Assembly (NCBI RefSeq): GCF_008831285.2
Contig: NC_045143.1
Coordinates: 3,171,503 to 3,235,502, forward strand
Direction of reading: 5' to 3'
Source of the DNA: Nymphaea colorata
Lineage: Eukaryota; Streptophyta; Magnoliopsida; Nymphaeales; Nymphaeaceae
DNA length: 64,000 bases
In this document: piece by piece, positions 59,263 through 64,000 of the stretch
Position numbering within the stretch: position 1 is the first letter of the stretch
Layout: each line of letters begins with the position of its first letter
Made by a program: the position numbers and the translations under genes
The notes under the pieces: model-generated
The model's input: the letters and a program-made list of their open reading frames with translations, nothing else
Databases searched by the model: none
Told to the model about the DNA's origin: nothing

Positions 59263-59796
59263 TGTAAAAAATCAAAATGAATAAATAATTAAAGGGACAT
59301 GAAATTTTAAAGTGGTTCAACCAATAGGCCTACATCCACTACTCTATCATTTCTTGTTTGCCTTTCTTTGGTGGAGAGGCTCATTTATATAAAGGAGTTA
59401 CATAAGGGGTCTCTAGTTTCCAAAAGATATGACGTTTCATCTTTCAACATACATGACTTTTCATCACTCAAAAGACATGATTTTTCATCTTTCAAGAGAC
59501 ATGACTTTTCATCTTCCAATAGACATGACTTTTCATCTCTCAAGAGATATGACTTTTCATCTTTCAAATAATTTACATTGAGAGCCTTCTTGGTGTTTCT
59601 GTTAACATCCCCCCGCAAGCTCAATGCTCCAACAATAAGATTGAGCTTGTTAATTATTTGATAATGGTGCTGCTTACTAAGTGGCTTAGTTAAAATATCA
59701 GCAATCTGATCTTTGGAAGAGATGTATTGAATTTTCAAATCTCCTTTAGCCAATTTTTCTCGAACAAAAATGAAGGTCAATCTCTATGTGTTTGCT
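59263..59796 (-). mobile_element. Copia-D 3' LTR and RNase H end, copy 2
   Basis: LTR at 59607-59263 and the RNase H C-terminus at 59780-59612, identical to copy 1 including the roughly 21-bp tandem units at 59423-59573 and the polypurine tract. Confidence 0.9.
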
Positions 59797-60025
59797 TGTC
59801 GTATAAAACTGCTTAAAAGAGTTCAGCGGCAATCGTTATACTTTGCATTTGCAAATCTTTCTCTTTCTTTTTCCTTCTTAAGCATACAAGTACTGCATAT
59901 ACTGAGAGGGGTGAAGCATGGGAGGGAGGAGCATATGCGACAGTGTTGGATTTGGTTGCACAACAGATGTTCTCTTCATATATACTTTTGTGGGGAATGT
60001 TCCACCCTCGGCTTGTTTTCCTTAG

Positions 60026-60129
60026 TTTGGGTTTGAAAGTTTGTTGCAAATCATCATCATGATCATCAAGTTTATTGGTCAATTTTAGTTTAATGATTTT
60101 AGTATGGGTAAAGGGAAATCAGTTTGTTC
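60026..60129. repeat. End of an inverted 1.3-kb repeat fragment, then spacer
   Basis: To about 60095 this is the reverse complement of 49420-49487. A short unmatched stretch follows before copy C of the 3-kb repeat. Confidence 0.7.
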
Positions 60130-61765
60130 TAGTGCTTCTATGTGATTTTCGCGTGGTAAGGTTCGGTGGTGAAAGGCTGGATTCTCAATGAAAATTCTGA
60201 AATAGTCATAGAACAAATTTTTTCTTAATCTTGATTAGTACGCTAAGCCAATCTGATCTCAAACTTCTTTTTTCAAAATGAAAAATTTGCAGCCAATATC
60301 AAGTTTTCTGCTTCATAACTTCAGACGGTATGAACGTTGTTTAGTTATGTTTGCCTCAGATCTGAACTCTAGCGAAGCAACAAGGACCAATCTGTTTCAT
60401 AGAAGGAACTCTGGCCTATTTCTGCTTCAAGCCTCCCCAATTGTTCAAACCGAACAACAATTCAAATCTTGCTTTGCAGTAGGACTTTCTTGTCATAAAA
60501 AAACTAGGGATGCACTTGCAGTTGTAAATTAAATATGACATAGATGCAGATATGAATTATACGCCAATTGCGGGATGATTTGTTTACTCCTGTTGCTGGT
60601 TGGGTCTGTTCAACAAACTTGTGGTTCAGTTTCCAAGTGAGAGAAATCAACTGTACACTAGTAACGGGCTACATATGGTTTTAATTCTGATCTCATTATG
60701 ATGAAACTGGACCATATCTGGCCACATGCGATGCACACATTAGACACGGGTGGGTGATTCAAGCGCCCATCAACCAAAAAATGCTGGCTCCGCCACAGGT
60801 GTACCCAATTATAAAAAAAACTATTCTTAATATTGAAGTTGTAGTATAGCGTTGATATCACTTTGAAATACTAAAACTAATAAGCATGCTCTGCACGATT
60901 CAAATGGTTCTATTTCTATGCAAAATTACGTTTATCACTACTCACAAGAAGTCATAATGGTTTGAGGACCACAACTTGCTGCATCACCATTATAACTATC
61001 ATTTCTTTTACAGGGTTTAAAGAAATAATGCTAAACATGATTTAATTGAGTTCTGTCCAATATTTAGTGTCTTTCCACAAGGCAAGGAAGAAGAGGAAAA
61101 TTATTGTCTTTTTCAAAGAGATGATCCAAATTGTGTGCACTTAGTTTTTAACAGCGGCTCCTCCATCCAGTCACCGCACACTCACGATTCAATGACAGGC
61201 AACGTACGTTCAATCAAGATGCTGAAATTTACATCGTACCAGCACATAGTAAGATAAATATCGACACAGAAAAAACTTTATAAGACTACCTTTTCATTTC
61301 AAAGCGCATAATCCGGATAAACATGCCTCAGGCTTTTGAATTATTCAGTTTATCTGTAAGAACAGACGATTGTATCTTTTTCCACTTGTCCTCCACAAAA
61401 TGAGATTAGTCTAGTTGGGCAAGACTCAGTGACGGCAAATGATAAATGATAATGAGATTAAGTGGACTTGTTTTCTAAGAGGGTGTTTGGTTGGCCGTTT
61501 GGAAAGAGCGAAGACACTCCTCTCCCTCTCAATCCTAAAGTTCAGAGCTCCGCTCAATTATGGTACATCTTTTAATTTGAATGTTGTGCATGTGGTTCAA
61601 ATGACTAATACACATATTAATCCAACTAAGAACATGTTATTATTGCGACACTCAAATCAATTAGTTATACTACGGCCCTTGTAATATTTCTGTTACCAAA
61701 CATTTTATGGAGGAAATGTTTGTTATATACGACGCTGCGGGCGCTGCATCCACGATTTATGGAGG
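60130..61765 (-). repeat. 3-kb unclassified repeat, inverted partial copy C
   Basis: Reverse complement of parts of 37430-39510: GGATTCTCAATGAAAATTCTG matches the 39470 region and GCTGCATCCACGATTTATG matches the 37420 region. It includes the hAT-like MITE and part of the 38.6-38.7 kb block missing from copy A. It ends against a MADS K-box exon fragment. Confidence 0.85.
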
Positions 61766-61778
61766 AATTGTTTGTTGA

Positions 61779-61893
61779 GGAGGATCTCACCACTCTCACC
61801 AAGACCGATTTGAAACACCTTGAAAAGCAGCTTGAAGTTTCTCTATATCGAGTTCGTTCAAGGGAGGTACAATGACAACGACAACTCCTCATG
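61779..61893 (+). pseudogene. MADS K-box exon 3 fragment, hairpin arm 1
   Basis: The plus strand encodes EDLTTLTKTDLKHLEKQLE and then VSLYRVRSRE, matching the 3' half of exon 3 of the MADS gene at 23-27 kb. The 5' splice site (GAG|GTAC) is at 61866/61867, and the first 27 intron bases match too. It starts inside the exon, so there is no acceptor. Arm 2 follows in inverse orientation after 51 bp. Confidence 0.9.
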
Positions 61894-61944
61894 ATTGAGC
61901 AAGATCGAAACACCTTGAAAAGTTCACTTAAAGATAGAGAAGAG

Positions 61945-62071
61945 CATGAGGAGTTGTCGTTGTCATTGTGCCTCCCTTGAGCGAACTCGATGTAGAGAAA
62001 CTTCAAGCTGCTTGAAGGTGTTTCAAATCGGTTTTGTGAGAGTGGTGAGATCCTCAGTTAAGTGTCGCTCG
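61945..62071 (-). pseudogene. MADS K-box exon 3 fragment, hairpin arm 2
   Basis: Reverse complement of the same exon/intron border, extending a little further on both sides (GATAGAGAAGAG intron bases at 61935-61944; CAGTTAAGTGTCGC exon bases to 62069). It has small deletions that break the frame, and its splice donor is GC rather than GT. It pairs with 61779-61893 over about 111-115 bp. Confidence 0.9.
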
Positions 62072-63033
62072 CCAGTGCCGTGCACCGGACAACGGGACAA
62101 GGCGGAAGTGGATAACCTCCTCCTTTTCACATCCTCATTCTCATTTGAACAAGCTTCAGTCTGTTGCGCCGAACACAGACACATAACTGAACGGTGAAAA
62201 AAAAAAGGCGAATATAAAGAATTTTACAGATTGTCATTAGTAAGTTAATTGGGTCATATGAATTTTACTGGTATAAAAATCAGATCCAAGGCGGGTTCAA
62301 AATGCCTCTGAAAGAGGCAGGCCGTATGTTAGGACCGAAAATGTCCAACTCAAAGGACTAAGTTTTCCAAATATTCATTTCCTTCAAGGGCACTAAATCA
62401 TCTCTGGCGGATGAAATGGGGAACCGTCGACACATGCTACGCTTTTCATATAGCTGTTCTCATAATCAGTCGATATTGATTAGGTGAATTCACAGTCAAT
62501 ACAATTTGGTTTGGGTATTTATCAGATTATTTTTTGTCAGAAGGAGCCGGAATATCAGGTATATATATATATTCTTTATTAAATATGTATAACTAGCAAA
62601 GACGAGACCAAAACAATTGCTAAGATGCTGTTCCTATTTTATCCAAAGTTCAAGGTGCGGATAAAACTAAACAAAAGTTGATTATGTTTTGTTTTTAAAA
62701 AATTCAGGAGAAGCCCGAGCTAACGCTCTTTTGCTTATGAACCCATACATTTAGACGGCCACTATTTCGGTAGCACGTGTTTTCTCAATTTTGGGGGAAC
62801 AATTCTCAAGTATATATAAGACTGGTAAAATGACACTTTATTATTATTATTAATATTGTTATTACTGCTATTATTTCTATTATTATTATTACTATTATTA
62901 TTGTTAAGATATGCTATTTAAAATCTAGACATGAATGCCCTGCATGTAGCTTAAATTTCTGGTTGCATCACTGCTGTGGGTAATCGAACTGAGTTTTATA
63001 AAGTTCTTCAACTTCAAATCTCAAGTTTCATCC
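62072..63033 (+). repeat. Inverted, scrambled copy of the MADS upstream region
   Basis: 62240-63033 is the reverse complement of 28765-27920 (for example AAATGACACTTTATTATTATT and the GCATCACTGCTGTGGGTAAT segment). 62072-62160 contains pieces matching the reverse complement of 27860-27690 (CGCCAGTGCC, AACCTCCTCCTTTTC, CACATCCTCATTCTCATTT). In this copy the K-box pieces lie on the far side of the promoter, so it is a rearranged partial duplicate, not an intact paralogue. Confidence 0.88.
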
Positions 63034-64000
63034 CCTGATCACAAGGTTAGAAGTCCGAATCCTACCAAATTGCTTCCACTTCGCTAACTGAAAGGCAGTA
63101 ATTAAGTACCTGTTGATCACAGAGCTTGGTAATTAGTTGAGCTCTTTCATCGCCTTTCTGGTTAATTTCCCGCATATAGAGATGAATTCGTGTAGTATGA
63201 AGAAGGCCTCAAGGAATCATCAATATCTTAACCTGCTGATCACTTGCATGCTATAGCTCTAGTCTTTTCGTTATTGAACGTTCAAATCGGCTTCACTATT
63301 TCTCCGCAACATTGCTGAAGAAGGAATGCTTATGCATGTTTATAAGATAATCAGATTAATTTGAGAAAGTGCAAGAGATTAGTGGAGTTTTCCACACTGT
63401 ACTGAACTTCACTTATTGATCTGATAACAGGAAATGCATAGAGAATCACAGATTGGACATAGTAGAGCTAAAAAGAGGCAGAACTCCAACCTTGGTCCAA
63501 CGTATATCGCATCCCTATGCTGTTCATGAAAGCTTTTGTTCATGATCCGGATCCACCAATTGTTCATTTCTCAGATCTCTGGCTCTGAACTGGTAGCTTA
63601 TAAGCTCAACCTTCTTCACTAAGGCTATGTTGGATAGCTAGCATGGGATCTCAAATCTGCATTAGGAGAAATCCACTACTGAATTAAACGGTGGATTTCA
63701 CAGCTGTGGATTTAATTAAGAGCCACATTACGTTATAAAAACCATGCATCTGTACGGTTTTAAGATATCTGTGGATCTGGGTAGCCTTGGATCCCTGGAT
63801 CTAAGGTCCAAAGCTATCAAACATAGCCTGAGAGATATCTAAATCCAACCCCTAGTCATCAAGTGAGCCAAGGTACTCTTGTTAGCAATATTAGTTTCAC
63901 CTTAGTTAATACCACACAAAGAACGTTGCCCTCTTCTCAAAATGCAAACAGTTAGTTCATGTTCTACAGCCATAAAGCACAATTAAGTTGGAGCTAGGAT
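63034..64000. other. Intergenic with one MITE; no gene seen
   Basis: If the MADS duplication continued on the plus strand, a second exon 1 would be expected here or beyond, but I find no MADS-box sequence before the window ends. Confidence 0.6.
63622..63829. mobile_element. MITE (208 bp) with GGCTATGTT ends
   Basis: Left end AGGCTATGTTGGATAGCT and right end (reversed) AGGCTATGTTTGATAGCT: an 18-bp terminal inverted repeat with one mismatch. The internal sequence is GGATCT-rich with no frame. Possible 3-bp targets (TAA, TGA) do not match perfectly. Superfamily uncertain; PIF/Harbinger is possible. Confidence 0.75.

Larger units (their letters stand above)
58245..60025. repeat. 1781-bp direct duplication, copy 2
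   Basis: Partner of 54512-56292. The right flank continues without a break into the 1.3-kb repeat end (to about 60095), so on this side copy 2 is the original junction. The left flank is the end of the 1.95-kb unit. Confidence 0.95.

Noticed and set aside
63034..64000. Second complete MADS gene following the duplicated promoter
   Set aside because: No MADS-box sequence can be read on either strand before the window ends.

Overview
The window is nuclear DNA of a flowering plant. The clues are an MIKC-type (Bsister-like) MADS-box gene with six recognisable exons, fragments of plant gene families (CIPK kinase, TBL O-acetyltransferase, PPR-DYW protein, V-ATPase c'' proteolipid), Copia LTR retrotransposons with a plant-type initiator-tRNA-Met primer site, MITEs, and many long AT, CT and GT microsatellites. 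The species cannot be named from the sequence.

Only one gene is close to complete: the MADS-box gene on the minus strand (exons between 27209 and 23135). All six exons join in frame with consensus splice sites, but the initiator ATG reads ATA and key basic residues of the DNA-binding domain are changed. The other gene remnants are broken: a V-ATPase c'' relic (52212-54141, no first exon, internal TAA), the last exon of a TBL gene (14314-14668), two copies of a DYW domain cut by a Copia LTR (55117-55529, 58850-59262), three CIPK first-exon fragments (3.7, 6.5 and 45.3 kb) and K-box exon copies near 61.8-62.1 kb.

Layout. 1-5.1 kb: mosaic of duplicated blocks (Copia-B interrupted by the Copia-A LTR, CIPK fragment, inverted ends). 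5.2-7.9 kb: a fold-back structure with 1.1-kb arms around a CIPK fragment. 7.9-13.2 kb: unassigned DNA, a 210-bp Copia LTR, a Copia-C integrase piece and a 1.25-kb dispersed repeat. 13.2-23 kb: intergenic DNA with the TBL relic, MITEs, microsatellites and a 5 x 53-bp tandem array. 23.1-27.2 kb: MADS gene, with its upstream region to 28.8 kb. 32.8-39.5 kb: tandem pair of a 3-3.7-kb unclassified repeat. 40.6-43.8 kb: TBL intron copy and a 5' portion of Copia-A. 43.8-48.1 kb: second copy of the mosaic seen at 1.6-4.1 kb, then a 475-bp near-perfect palindrome. 49.4-52.2 kb: dispersed repeats. 52.2-54.2 kb: V-ATPase relic. 54.5-60.0 kb: two almost identical 1781-bp copies separated by a 1.95-kb unit. 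60.1-63.0 kb: inverted copies of the 37-39-kb repeat, of the MADS K-box exon (as a hairpin) and of the MADS upstream region.

The main theme is not a pathway but repeated duplication, inversion and capture of exon fragments. The most notable result is a locus at 61.8-63.0 kb built from pieces of the MADS gene in the same window and arranged as an inverted repeat, which could make hairpin RNA against it. No genuinely new multigene system was found.
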